Part shown: one piece after another, positions 1 to 8,702 of the stretch
How the letters are laid out: the number at the start of each line of letters is the position of its first letter
Numbering within the stretch: position 1 is the first letter of the stretch
The notes under the pieces: model-generated
Told to the model about the DNA's origin: nothing
Database searches by the model: none
Seen by the model: the letters and a program-made list of their open reading frames with translations, nothing else
Position numbers and translations under genes: made by a program
NCBI RefSeq assembly: GCF_004331485.1
Contig: NZ_SJKD01000002.1
Location: 62,001-126,000, forward strand
Source of the DNA: Kribbella capetownensis
GTDB lineage: Bacteria; Actinomycetota; Actinomycetes; Propionibacteriales; Kribbellaceae
DNA: 64,000 nt
Reading direction: 5' to 3'

Positions 1-155
1 CCGGTGCGGTCGCGGTCGCCTGGACGCTGCTCAACCCTGCGGTGGATGGCGCAATTGTCGGCATGCGCCGCCCTGATCAGGTCGACCCGCTGATCGTCGC
101 CGCCGATCTGGAACTCGACGAGACCGACCTGGCGATGATTGAGGGCAAGGCATGA
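1..155 (+). CDS. Aldo/keto reductase, C-terminal end (partial)
   Basis: Only the last 50 codons are present; the first complete in-frame codon is at base 3 and the stop is TGA 153-155. The translation has the aldo/keto reductase tail pattern VAWTLLNPAVDGAIVGMRRP followed by a short helix that ends GKA. In the family this block lies near the NADPH adenine/phosphate-binding end of the TIM barrel. The stop overlaps the ATG of the next gene by four bases (ATGA), so the two are probably co-translated. Substrate cannot be guessed from this fragment. Confidence 0.75.
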   Translation, partial: GAVAVAWTLLNPAVDGAIVGMRRPDQVDPLIVAADLELDETDLAMIEGKA

Positions 156-1066
156 CGACAACCGGCAACGATGTTCGCGTCATCGGGTTCGTCGGCCTCG
201 GTCACATGGGCGGCGGGATGGCTGCGCGCCTCCTCGCCGCGGGCTACACCGTCCATGGGATGAGCCGGTCGCGGGCCCGGGTGGAACCGTTGATCGCCGA
301 GGGCCTGCAGTGGCGAGACACCGCGCGTGAGGTCGCGGATGCTGCCGACGTCGTTTTCACCTCCATCCCGGACGACGATGCTCTGAAGGCGGTCGCGTCC
401 GGTCCGGGCGGCATTCTCGCCGGCCTCTCGGCCGGCAAGACGTGGGTGGATATGAGCACCGTGAGCCCGGGCGGGAGTCGCGACCTCGCAGCGCTCGCGG
501 CGGCGAGGAAAGCGACCCTGCTCGACGCACCCGTGTCGGGCAGTGTTCGACAGGTAGAAGCCGGGACGTTGCCCATCATGGTCGGCGGCGATGCGAAGGC
601 GTATGCGCGCGTCGAGCCGATCCTGCGCAATCTTGGCAAGCCGACGCGCGTCGGGTCGAATGGGCACGGTTTGGCGCTCAAGCTTGCGATCAACATCAGC
701 CTGGGCGTTCAGATGCTCGCGCTTGCCGAAGGTCTCCTGCTGGCCGAGCGGTCCGGTGTCGACCGCACGCTCGCGCTGGAGTTGATGACCGGGAGCGCGA
801 TCGGTTCGCCGATGCTCAAGGCGCGCGCACCCCTGATCCTCGACCTCCCGCAGGAGGCATGGTTCGACATCGGGCTTCTGCAGAAAGATCTCGTGCTCGC
901 GCTCGACGCGGCACGTGGCCTCGGGATTCCGATCGGGACGGCCGCTTACGCCGACGAAGTACTGACCATCGCACACGCGCTCGGCTATCAGAGCCGAGAC
1001 ATCGCGGCCGTCTTCGAGGTGCTCGACCGTGTGACCTCACAGCGCGAGCCGACGGGTGCCGACTAG
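152..1066 (+). CDS. NAD(P)-dependent beta-hydroxyacid dehydrogenase family oxidoreductase
   Basis: The protein has 304 residues, the usual length for the 3-hydroxyisobutyrate dehydrogenase family. It opens with a Rossmann dinucleotide site, GFVGLGHMGGGMA at residues 12-24. The family substrate loop DAPVSGSVRQVEAGT lies in the middle, and the expected catalytic lysine (GLALKLAINIS, about K177) is present. The all-helical C-terminal domain that forms the dimer and closes the active site follows. It probably oxidises or reduces a small beta-hydroxyacid or aldehyde acid in the cytoplasm; the substrate is not readable. It is translationally coupled to the aldo/keto reductase upstream. A gap of about 220 bases follows before the next gene. 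Confidence 0.85.
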   Translation: MTTTGNDVRVIGFVGLGHMGGGMAARLLAAGYTVHGMSRSRARVEPLIAEGLQWRDTAREVADAADVVFTSIPDDDALKAVASGPGGILAGLSAGKTWVDMSTVSPGGSRDLAALAAARKATLLDAPVSGSVRQVEAGTLPIMVGGDAKAYARVEPILRNLGKPTRVGSNGHGLALKLAINISLGVQMLALAEGLLLAERSGVDRTLALELMTGSAIGSPMLKARAPLILDLPQEAWFDIGLLQKDLVLALDAARGLGIPIGTAAYADEVLTIAHALGYQSRDIAAVFEVLDRVTSQREPTGAD

Positions 1067-1287
1067 CCTCGTTCCGACATACCCACAAACGATGCCAGAG
1101 GGAAACCATGGGGCAGCCGTCAACCGGCGTAATGTCCGTAACAGAAGGCGCGATGGCGATAGCGATGCGCCCCGCGCCATGCCGCACCTAGCGGGTCCTG
1201 GCTAGGTGGTGGCAACCGCCGCAGCGTTGCACACCGGTGTGCAAAAGCTTGCGGCACCGTGAAACGAGAGTTCAGGAGAACCAGGCG

Positions 1288-2451
1288 ATGACCACACCGC
1301 CCCCCGCACCATCAGACCTCGTCCGCCCGTTCCGTGTGGCGATCCCGGATTCCGAGATTGCGGACCTCAAGCAGCGGTTGACCAGGACTCGCTGGCCCGA
1401 TGCGGAAACCGTCCCCGACTGGTCGCAAGGTGTTCGGGTGGAGAACGCCAAGTCACTCGTCACGTATTGGGAGCGAGAGTATGACTGGCGCCGATTCGAG
1501 TCGGAGCTCAATCGTTTCCCGCAGTTCCTGACCACGATCGACGGACTGGATATCCACTTCATCCACGTCAAGTCCAAGAATCCGGACGCGATGCCCGTGA
1601 TCCTGACGCACGGATGGCCGGGTTCGGTCGTCGAATTCCTCAAGCTGATAGGCCCACTCACCGACCCGGTCGCCTTCGGGGGCGAGGTCGAAGAATCCTT
1701 TGACGTCGTCGTCCCGTCGCTGCCCGGATTCGGGTTCTCTGGAAAGCCGAGCGAAGCCGGCTGGACGGTGTCGCGCATTGCCGCCGCGTGGGTCGAGCTG
1801 ATGAAGCGTCTCGGTTACGAGAACTGGGCGGCTCAGGGCGGTGACTGGGGTTCGGTCGTGACCACAGCCCTCGGCGCCATGCGACCCGAGGGCCTGCTCG
1901 GAATTCACCTGAACACTCCATATGCCTTCCCCGCTCGAATACCCGACGCGCTGTCTCCGGAAGAGCACTACGCACTGGACGGCCTCACCCTCTACACCGG
2001 CGACCTCGGCGGATCGAACCACCTGCAGGGCACGAGGCCGGAGACCGTCGGCTTCGCTCTGGCGGACTCTCCGGCGGGCCAGGCAGCGTGGATCTACGAG
2101 AAGTTCCAATCCAAGACGGACAACCGCGGCCTGGCGGAGGATGCGCTGAGCACCGATGACATGCTGGACGTGATCTCGCTCTACTGGTTCACCAATAGTG
2201 CCGCTTCGTCCGGCCGCATCTACTGGGAGAACCGCTCGGCCAGCATGGCCGGCCCGAAGCTGACGCTGCCGGTCGCGGTGACCGTGTTCCCACGAGACAT
2301 TCCACGCCTGCCGCGAAGCTGGATCGAGGACGCTTACAGCAACTTGATCCACTACGGCGAGGCTGACAAGGGAGGGCACTTCGCAGCTCTCGAGCAGCCC
2401 GAGATCCTGATCAGCGAAATCCGAACCGGCCTCAGGAGCCTCCGGCACTAG
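1288..2451 (+). CDS. Epoxide hydrolase family protein (EHN domain plus alpha/beta hydrolase)
   Basis: The protein has 387 residues. The N-terminal EHN cap segment (PFRVAIPDSEIADLKQRL) is followed by an alpha/beta-hydrolase fold. The oxyanion motif HGWPGS, the nucleophile elbow GGDWGS (Asp about 186) and the catalytic histidine in KGGHFAALEQPE (about H364) are all visible. The expected reaction is trans-addition of water to an epoxide through an Asp-ester intermediate, as in microsomal-type bacterial epoxide hydrolases. I chose ATG 1288 because a good ribosome site (caggagaa) lies just upstream; an in-frame start at 1237 would add 17 residues lacking family similarity. The gene stands alone. 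Physiological substrate is unknown. Confidence 0.85.
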   Translation: MTTPPPAPSDLVRPFRVAIPDSEIADLKQRLTRTRWPDAETVPDWSQGVRVENAKSLVTYWEREYDWRRFESELNRFPQFLTTIDGLDIHFIHVKSKNPDAMPVILTHGWPGSVVEFLKLIGPLTDPVAFGGEVEESFDVVVPSLPGFGFSGKPSEAGWTVSRIAAAWVELMKRLGYENWAAQGGDWGSVVTTALGAMRPEGLLGIHLNTPYAFPARIPDALSPEEHYALDGLTLYTGDLGGSNHLQGTRPETVGFALADSPAGQAAWIYEKFQSKTDNRGLAEDALSTDDMLDVISLYWFTNSAASSGRIYWENRSASMAGPKLTLPVAVTVFPRDIPRLPRSWIEDAYSNLIHYGEADKGGHFAALEQPEILISEIRTGLRSLRH

Positions 2452-2456
2452 ACACC

Positions 2457-2834
2457 ATGAGGCCGCCGAAGTTGTCGGGTCGGTTCCGTCTTCGAGAGCG
2501 GAAACGTAGTGGGTCAACCAGGACGGGCCGAACTGCAGGCCCCGCTCTGGTCACCCCCCTCATGGCCGGCGCGTCGGTTCGGGGAAGGCGCGGCCGGTCT
2601 GCACCGCGGCATGCTCGGCGAGGGCGACGAACTGCGCTTGCGGCGAATCGGCCACCTCAGGTCCCGGTCACGGCGATCGGCTCACGTGGCAGCGACTTCA
2701 CGCGGGATCCATTCCGCCAGGCCACGGGATGCGAGGTGAACACCATCCGCCTCGAGGGCGCAGGCCACTACGTCGCCCAAGAGGCGCCGAATGCACGCGC
2801 CATCCTCGGCACCATCGACAACCTCGCGGAGTAG
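2457..2834 (+). pseudogene. Alpha/beta-hydrolase C-terminal remnant
   Basis: The first two thirds of this 125-codon frame are arginine-rich and look non-coding. The last 45 codons read like the end of an alpha/beta hydrolase (IRLEGAGHYVAQEAPNA, then an ILGTIDNLAE tail), including the usual catalytic-histidine block. No hydrolase core precedes it, so I read it as the 3' end of a deleted or degraded gene. It could be a second copy of an epoxide-hydrolase-type gene, since it directly follows one; this is inference. Confidence 0.45.
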
Positions 2835-2961
2835 ACCGCCACTTGGACCGTCGACGACCTGCTGTGCCCAACAGCCCTGCAATAGCTTCACCCAAAGACC
2901 GCTGACTCACACCGGTTGGGCCACTTCAAGGCGACGCGCCCCGGGGCCAACTCAGGTTGAC

Positions 2962-3300
2962 AAAGCCAGGCCGATCGCCCACCGGCTGGTCACCATTGTG
3001 ATGATGCGCTGCGGACTTCGCATCGGCGACAGGCTGCGCCTGTCGCCCGATTGCATCACCCGCGACGGCGACGGCGCCCCCTACCTGCGCTACGTCAACC
3101 ACAAGATGCGGCGCGAGGCGCTCGTCCCCATCGACGCCGAGCTCGAACGCGAGCTCGGCGAACAGCGACAACGCGTCCGACCCCGCTGGCCCGACGGCGC
3201 ACCAGTCCTGTTCCCGCGGCCCACCGACACCCCGGAAGGCCGGCGGCAAAGCCCGAGCAAGCGCTCGGGCTACTGTCTCGAACGATGGCAGTGGCGTCGC
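2962..3300 (+). pseudogene. Tyrosine recombinase (integrase) remnant
   Basis: An in-frame stretch reads HRLVTIVMMRCGLRIGD, then YLRYVNHKMRREALVPID and DGAPVLFPRP. This resembles the catalytic core around the first active-site arginine and the following beta-hairpin of actinobacterial transposon-type tyrosine recombinases. The N-terminal SAM-like domain, the HxxR box and the tyrosine are missing, and reading frame quality collapses after about 3290. It is therefore a fragment. Together with the hydrolase remnant it marks 2450-3650 as a degraded stretch. Confidence 0.5.
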
Positions 3301-3655
3301 TGTCGGCGTGGTGCTGCGATCCGAAGTACCCACGACCGGTACGCCGAGACGCATGAAGATCTGCGCGCGGTCTGGGCGTAGGTCAGTATCCGGCCCGTCG
3401 ATTCGCCACAGCCTCCACGTCGTGGGGTAGGGACCTCGGCGGGCGCTGGGTCACCCAGGTCGTCTCGGCGACAGCCGAGACCTCGGCGAGAATCGCGCCG
3501 CCGACAACGACCACTCGGTGTCCGGCGAAGTCGGATGCCGCTGGTAATCATGATGATGAACCGCACGCGCCCGCACACATTGGCGGAGGGGCTGCGCGCG
3601 GCTGGGCATGCCTGCGGTGGGCACACCGTCGTCTATCTGGGAGGCGTCAGTGTGG
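3301..3655. other. Degraded intergenic stretch, no supportable gene
   Basis: No frame here has convincing coding character. A short plus-strand segment near 3570-3650 reads HTLAEGLRAAGH then VVYLGG, faintly like a B12-binding or Rossmann remnant, but this is too short to name. Confidence 0.4.
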
Positions 3656-4120
3656 TCAGGTGTAGATGGATTTGTCGAGGGGCGCGGCGGACGGTTGGTC
3701 GTAGCCCTCCGGCCGGTTGCCGCGGTAGCCATTGGTCAGGAGCGGTGAGGAGATGAGGAAGTCGGCGCTCGCGACGTTGCAGGCGATGGTGATGTTCCAG
3801 AGTGTGGCGAGTCGGAGGAGGGCCTTCACATCGGTGTCGTGCGGCTGAGCCTCGAGCGGGTCCCAGAAGAAGATGAGTACGTCTATCTGTCCCTGAGCGA
3901 TCCGCGCTCCGATCTGTTGGTCACCGCCGACGGGTCCACTGAGGAAGCGGGTGATCGGAAGGCCGAGTTCGAACTCGAGCATCGTCCCGGTCGTGCCGGT
4001 CGCGTACAGGTAATGCTCGTGCAGGGTCTCCCGGTTGAACTCGGCCCAGCGCAGCAGCTCGGCCTTCTTGTTGTCATGAGCAACCAGTGCGATATGCCTG
4101 CGACTGTGATGGTGCGCCAT
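3656..4120 (-). CDS. mgsA: Methylglyoxal synthase
   Basis: The protein has 154 residues, the standard size for MgsA, which converts dihydroxyacetone phosphate to methylglyoxal and phosphate in a glycolytic bypass. The family blocks are complete: the phosphate-binding stretch near the N-terminus (VAHDNKK), [17 protein letters not shown] with the catalytic Asp at about residue 67, and [20 protein letters not shown] holding the Asp (87), His (94) and Asp (97) that correspond to the E. coli active site. The C-terminus [11 protein letters not shown]-like block (here [11 protein letters not shown]) is also intact. It lies alone between decayed DNA on both sides, which makes it a candidate for horizontal arrival or for a surviving gene in a decaying region. 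Confidence 0.9.
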   Translation of the reverse strand: MAHHHSRRHIALVAHDNKKAELLRWAEFNRETLHEHYLYATGTTGTMLEFELGLPITRFLSGPVGGDQQIGARIAQGQIDVLIFFWDPLEAQPHDTDVKALLRLATLWNITIACNVASADFLISSPLLTNGYRGNRPEGYDQPSAAPLDKSIYT

Positions 4121-4130
4121 GATCGCTCCT

Positions 4131-5251
4131 CACTGATCGGCCAACTCCAGCGTGCGGGAGGTTGATGGCGGTCTCGTTACGGCAGATGTCGCCCCGGTGA
4201 ACCCGGCGGCGCGACCTGTGCTGAAGCTCACTGAGATCGGGGCGCTTGCGGGGGGATGCATCTCCTGTCACCTGGTCTTGGATCGTGAGCTGGTGAAGAT
4301 CGCGAGATCGATTAGTGGGATGGCCGAGCAGGGCGCCAGGAGAATGGCCACTGCTCGCGACGCTCCGCTGAGTGCGAAGGAGACCGGGGTGCCGCGGCAC
4401 ACGATCTTTTCCGGCAGCGAGACGTTAACGCCAGGCGCACCTTTCGCGAAGCCGCGGTTGCCGATCGGGTCGGTGTGCCATAAGTCTGGCTCGCCGCGCA
4501 GGCCGATGAAACGTTGAGTGTCGACTCGGCGATAGAACCATTGAGCGCAGAATGCCGACCTGGGGAGTGGGGAAGTGAATCGTTCTCAGTTGTCGCGCCG
4601 ACGTCCCGAGAGTCCCGGCTGGGATGCGGATGTAGTGCGCCGCCTTGGATGGCTTGCCGTCTTGGTCACGCTGTCATGGCCATCAACTGATGACCCGCTG
4701 ATCACTGTGGACGAGGCGTTGAACTCCATCACCAGGATCTCCGACCTGGCTTGCCAGTTGCGCCGGGCAACGACTGAAGCCAGTCTCGAGACACCTGGCC
4801 CGGCTCGAGAATGAGATCGGCGCGGTCGACAAGATGGTGCGGCCCGCATCGTTGCACAGCCGGTCAGAACAGGACGAAGTAGAGCAGCCAGAGATACGAT
4901 GCTGCAACAAAGATGGGGATCGCGGCCATCACCATGGCCGTGCCGGTCAATTCCCAGAGGCTGATCGGGTGGCCGGCGCGCACAGCGATCTTCACCGTAT
5001 TGCTGGTAGCCGCGTCCGATGTGCGGGACGCGTTGGTCGTCGGTGCTGTTGACCGGCGCGCTGCGGGTGCCCGAGCTCTGCGCGTTGTGACCGAACGCCT
5101 CCCGATCCTGAGCACCCACGTTCGCGGGGCGCCGTACATTTCGAGGAGGTCGTGCAGCCCTCAGGCTGACCCGCAGTAACGCCTCTGCGCGCAGTCACTC
5201 ATACGGTCGAATCGGTACGCCGACTGACCCGGTCATCAGCTAGCTTCCAGT
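4131..5251. other. About 1.1 kb without a confident gene
   Basis: Two weak open frames exist. On the plus strand 4575-4814 (79 codons) has a plausible ribosome site (ggggaag) but no recognisable domain. On the minus strand 4864-5139 (91 codons) ends in a hydrophobic segment (ELTGTAMVMAAIPIFVAASYL) that could be a tail anchor, but its N-terminal half is arginine/threonine-rich like shadow sequence. Neither is supported well enough to call as a gene. Confidence 0.4.
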
Positions 5252-5725
5252 ATGAGACCCGTCGCGCTGGCCAAGCACCTGATCGACAGCAATCGATACA
5301 TGGTTCTCGGAACCGTGGACCCAGACGGTCGCCCGCGGGTGTCGCCGGTGTACTTCTCGCCGGATGGTTACTCGGTCGTCTACTGGGTGTCGTCGCTCGA
5401 GTCACATCACTCGCAGAACATTGCCGAGCGGCCCGAGGTCAGCATGGTGGTGTTCGACTCCGTGGCGGAGATCGGCAGTGGGGAGGCGGTCTACTTGATC
5501 GCCCGGGCAGAGGTGGTCCCGGACGACGAGTTGGAGGAATGTCTCGACACTGTTGTCTGGACCCGTTTTCCGGGACTCAGGCAGTTCACCGCGGCGGAAC
5601 TGCGTGATCCAGAGGTGAGGCGGCTGTATCGGGCGCGGATCAGTGAGCACTCCATCCACATCCCCGGCCGGCACTCGGAGTACGGCACGGGCACTGACCG
5701 GCGGATGACGGTGGACCTCGGCTGA
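5252..5725 (+). CDS. PPOX-class (pyridoxamine 5'-phosphate oxidase-like) flavin/F420-binding protein
   Basis: The protein has 157 residues and the split-barrel pattern of the PPOX superfamily: an N-terminal LIDSNRYMVLGTVDPDGRP strand-turn-strand, VSPVYFSPDGYSVVYWVSS, and a following helix NIAERPEVSMVVFDS. Actinobacterial relatives bind F420, FMN or haem and reduce small molecules in the cytoplasm; cofactor choice cannot be decided here. The C-terminal third (HSIHIPGRH) is less conserved. The ATG at 5252 follows a modest ribosome site. It is monocistronic, with more than 500 bases of non-coding sequence after it. Confidence 0.75.
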   Translation: MRPVALAKHLIDSNRYMVLGTVDPDGRPRVSPVYFSPDGYSVVYWVSSLESHHSQNIAERPEVSMVVFDSVAEIGSGEAVYLIARAEVVPDDELEECLDTVVWTRFPGLRQFTAAELRDPEVRRLYRARISEHSIHIPGRHSEYGTGTDRRMTVDLG

Positions 5726-6308
5726 TAGACCACCGGTGGTGGTAGTGTGCACCCCCGTCATCCCTGAGCCGTGCTCGTCTCGTCCAGCGCACTCAGTCCT
5801 TTGGCCACCCGATCGGTGTCCGCCGGCGTCATCGTCGAGCCGCAGGCGCACAGTCGCCGAGAATGGCCCCAAGGTCGACCGGCCTTCAGCCGTCAAGGAC
5901 CGATACTGTGGTGGCGAGCTCCGCTCGATCAGAGGGGTCGTTCACCTGCACATTCTGATCGACTGCCACGCGCAGTCGCCCTCAGGGGTGGTGGCAACGC
6001 CGATAGCGGGTGACGTGATGTCATCATGTTCGGTTGGTGGGCCATGCTGCGCGTTGGGGGAGCAGGTACATGAACCTGAATTGGCCGGGGTGCGGGAGCG
6101 TCGTGGCAGAGGCGCGAACTCGGGGGCTGCGAGCCGCGGCTTGTGCCGTTGACGCCTGCGTACGACTCTGACCAGCACGGTGGGTATGTCGAGAGCCTCA
6201 CGCGTGCACTCGAAGACCACTGGGCCCGGAGTCGTGTGAGAGTTCGCTGTGCGGGGCTGTTCGAGGCGAGTTTCCGGCGGCGTTCCGGGCGTTTCGCTTC
6301 CTAGTTAA
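5726..6308. other. Non-coding stretch before the zinc island
   Basis: About 580 bases without a supportable gene. Short frames on both strands lack codon bias or domain content. The segment probably holds the promoter of the surface-protein operon close to its right end, where a Zur-type box is found. Confidence 0.5.
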
Positions 6309-6323
6309 TGAAAATGATTGTCG
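6309..6323. promoter_or_regulatory. Zur-type box upstream of the surface-anchored repeat operon
   Basis: TGAAAATGATTGTCG fits the 7-1-7 actinobacterial Zur pattern (TGAAAAT-G-ATTTTCA) with two mismatches in the right arm. It lies 22 bases before the GTG chosen for the surface protein, so a bound repressor would block the promoter or early leader. Six stronger matches elsewhere in the window support the assignment. Confidence 0.7.
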
Positions 6324-6344
6324 ATTCAGATAGAGTGTGCGGCT

Positions 6345-8702
6345 GTGACCGCCACTCACGCCAGAGCGCGTCTTCTGTCCGTCCTTGTCTGCCTGTTGCT
6401 GGGTTGTCTGCCGCTGTTGATTCCTTGGGACGCCGGTGCGCAGCCGGCGCGTGAGGTGCTGCGCGCGGTGCACACCGATGTGCTGCACACGACGTACGAC
6501 GGGGCGTCGCTGAAGCTGGCGACGCGGATCGGGACGGGGGAGTACCGCGAGGCGGATCCGGCCGGACTGATCTTCAACCTGGAGGATCGCGGGTCGGCGA
6601 AGGTCGAGTTGCCGGATGTGCCGGCGTTCGCGTTCCTGGGGAAGCCGGGTGATCCGGTGTGGATTGCGCCGGAGTCGCAGGATCCTGAGTTGATCTGGCC
6701 GGGGTGGGACACCGAGACGATTGCGGCTGGGGTGATGAAGGACGATGTCGTCGACCTGACGCTGGTCAGTGCTGACGGCCCGGGTGCGGTGGAGGTGTTC
6801 TTCAACTACGACGAGTTCACCGGCGTCGTGCCGCGGGTCTTCAGCTCGGTGGATCCGGCGTACAAGACGTTGCACCAGCCGACCGGGCGGCATGTGCATG
6901 CGAATTGGTCGTTCGGTGCCCTAGGCACCTACAAGCTCGTGTTCCAGGCAACGGCGACAACGCAGGCCGGTGCGACGGTGAGCTCCGGGCCGGTCGAGTA
7001 CACCTTCGTGGTCGGTTCGTACGAGCCACCGACCACACCCCCCACGACGCCACCGACCACGCCGCCGACCACGCCACCAACGACGCCACCAACGACCGCT
7101 CCGACGACACGGCCTACCAGTTCGCCGACGCCGCCGGCCTGCGTGACCGCGGTCCTGTCCGTTGGCCATGTCGATGTCGCGGCGCGTACCGTCGGGTCCG
7201 CGCTCCGCTTCCAGGTGAAGGACGGGACGCAGGGTACGACGGTCTGGCGGGATCCCGGCACGGTTGCTTTCCAGGTGAAGCCGTCCGCGGACGAGGCCGT
7301 GCCGGCGTCGCCGTCGTATCGATTCCTCGGCGCCGCCGGTACGACGGTCTGGCAGATCCCGCAGACGCAGGCCGAAGATCTGCTGTGGGCCGGCTGGAAC
7401 ACCGAGTCGGTCGACTACAGCACGCTGAACGGTCCGGTGCGATGGTCGCTGGACAAGGTCGCCGGGCCGGGCAAGGTCGCGGTCTACCAGTTCGACCAGT
7501 TCGGTGAACCGCTGATTTCCTTCGACAGCGCGAAGACGTTGCCACAGTCGATCAGTCTCGCGGGACCGACCCATGCCCACGGCAACTGGGCGTTCACCGA
7601 GCTCGGCCTCTACGAGCTGACCTTCACCTACTCGGCGACCACGAAGTCGGGACAGCAATTGAAGGACACCGCCACTCTCCCGGTGGTCGTCGGCTCGGAC
7701 CTCGGGGCCCTCTGCCCGGGCGGCCCGACGCCAACCTCGGAGCCGACCGAAACGCCGACCACGGGGCCGACGGATACGCCAACCACGACGCCTACCGCAT
7801 CGCCTACCTCGTCACAGCAGCCGACGCAGGACCCGACGACGGCACCCACGTCCGCGCCGTCAGGGCAGTCGTCCCCGAGTCTTCGTCCGTGCACCACGAC
7901 CTCGTCTCCCACCCGCACACCGGCGGCCGGCACGACCGGCACGAGCACCGCGTCGACGACCGCGCCCGGTACGACGTTGACCAGTGGGCACGCGGACTAC
8001 GCAGCACGGATCGAAGGCTCGTCCTTGACGTCTCGCCTGAAGGACGGAACAAAGACCGGCGATCCGGTCTGGAGGGATCCGGCCGCGGTCACGATCCGGC
8101 TGAACTCGGCGGCCGGGACCACGGCTCCCGGCGGAGCGTTCTCGTTCCTGGGCGCAACCGGATCGGCCATCTGGCAGATCCCACAGACACAGAAGGCCGA
8201 TGTCGTCTGGCTGGGCTGGAACACCGAGGAGCTCACGGCCGCCCAGGTGTACGGCGGTGGCGTCGACTGGCGACTAGACAAGGTGACTGGACCCGGCCGG
8301 ATGGCGGTGTTCGAGTTCGACTCGTTCGGCCGGCCGAAGATCATCTTCAACTCTGCCGACGGGCTGCCGGACAGGTACCGCATCCCGCTGGGAACGCATG
8401 CCCATGGCAACTGGGCGTTCACCGCGGCCGGCACGTACACCGCCACGTTCACCCACTCGGCCACGCTCGCGGACGGCAAGCAGTCCGCCGACACCACGAC
8501 GTTGAAGTTCGTCGTCGGTCCATCCGGTGGTGCCCGTTCCTTCGCGGACGATTCGAGTCCGGCCCCGACCACCGAGGCGACCACCGACTGCAAGCTGGCC
8601 ATGACCGGCGGATCGATCGGACCGGGCCTGCTCGCCGGGGCAGCAGTCTTCGTTCTGCTCGGAGTCGTGCTGGTGATCGCTACCCGACGAGGTATCCGGT
8701 GA
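6345..8702 (+). CDS. LAxTG-anchored cell-wall protein with three surface-anchored repeats (choice-of-anchor M type)
   Basis: From GTG 6345 the protein has 785 residues. A signal peptide (LLSVLVCLLLGCLPLLIPW) is followed by three copies of the actinobacterial surface-anchored repeat (from memory, TIGR03769/TIGR03773 families), roughly residues 35-220, 263-455 and 548-735. Thr/Pro-rich linkers with PPTT units separate them. Each repeat carries FLG-x2-G, a PQ-x-Q or similar turn, WPGWxTE or similar, and HxHxNW (H183/185, H410/412, H685/687). The C-terminus has LAMTG at 751-755, a hydrophobic helix and an RRGIR tail, a sorting signal suited to class E sortase. The first gene of a translationally coupled operon, it probably displays metal-binding modules on the cell wall for the ABC importer encoded downstream. 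A TTG start at 6318 is possible but overlaps the Zur-type box. Confidence 0.85.
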   Translation: MTATHARARLLSVLVCLLLGCLPLLIPWDAGAQPAREVLRAVHTDVLHTTYDGASLKLATRIGTGEYREADPAGLIFNLEDRGSAKVELPDVPAFAFLGKPGDPVWIAPESQDPELIWPGWDTETIAAGVMKDDVVDLTLVSADGPGAVEVFFNYDEFTGVVPRVFSSVDPAYKTLHQPTGRHVHANWSFGALGTYKLVFQATATTQAGATVSSGPVEYTFVVGSYEPPTTPPTTPPTTPPTTPPTTPPTTAPTTRPTSSPTPPACVTAVLSVGHVDVAARTVGSALRFQVKDGTQGTTVWRDPGTVAFQVKPSADEAVPASPSYRFLGAAGTTVWQIPQTQAEDLLWAGWNTESVDYSTLNGPVRWSLDKVAGPGKVAVYQFDQFGEPLISFDSAKTLPQSISLAGPTHAHGNWAFTELGLYELTFTYSATTKSGQQLKDTATLPVVVGSDLGALCPGGPTPTSEPTETPTTGPTDTPTTTPTASPTSSQQPTQDPTTAPTSAPSGQSSPSLRPCTTTSSPTRTPAAGTTGTSTASTTAPGTTLTSGHADYAARIEGSSLTSRLKDGTKTGDPVWRDPAAVTIRLNSAAGTTAPGGAFSFLGATGSAIWQIPQTQKADVVWLGWNTEELTAAQVYGGGVDWRLDKVTGPGRMAVFEFDSFGRPKIIFNSADGLPDRYRIPLGTHAHGNWAFTAAGTYTATFTHSATLADGKQSADTTTLKFVVGPSGGARSFADDSSPAPTTEATTDCKLAMTGGSIGPGLLAGAAVFVLLGVVLVIATRRGIR

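Noticed and set aside
77-976. Long minus-strand open frame opposite the dehydrogenase
   Set aside because: It is antisense to a gene with complete motifs, is rich in Arg/Asp/His from complementary codons, and has no domain.
6009-6025. TGACGTGATGTCATCA as another regulatory palindrome
   Set aside because: It does not fit the Zur pattern, is 320 bases from the next start and may be chance.
7889-8698. An upstream in-frame extension of the metal-binding lipoprotein
   Set aside because: It is out of frame with the clear wall-protein repeats in the same DNA; the lipobox lies right after GTG 8699, which fits a signal peptide start.
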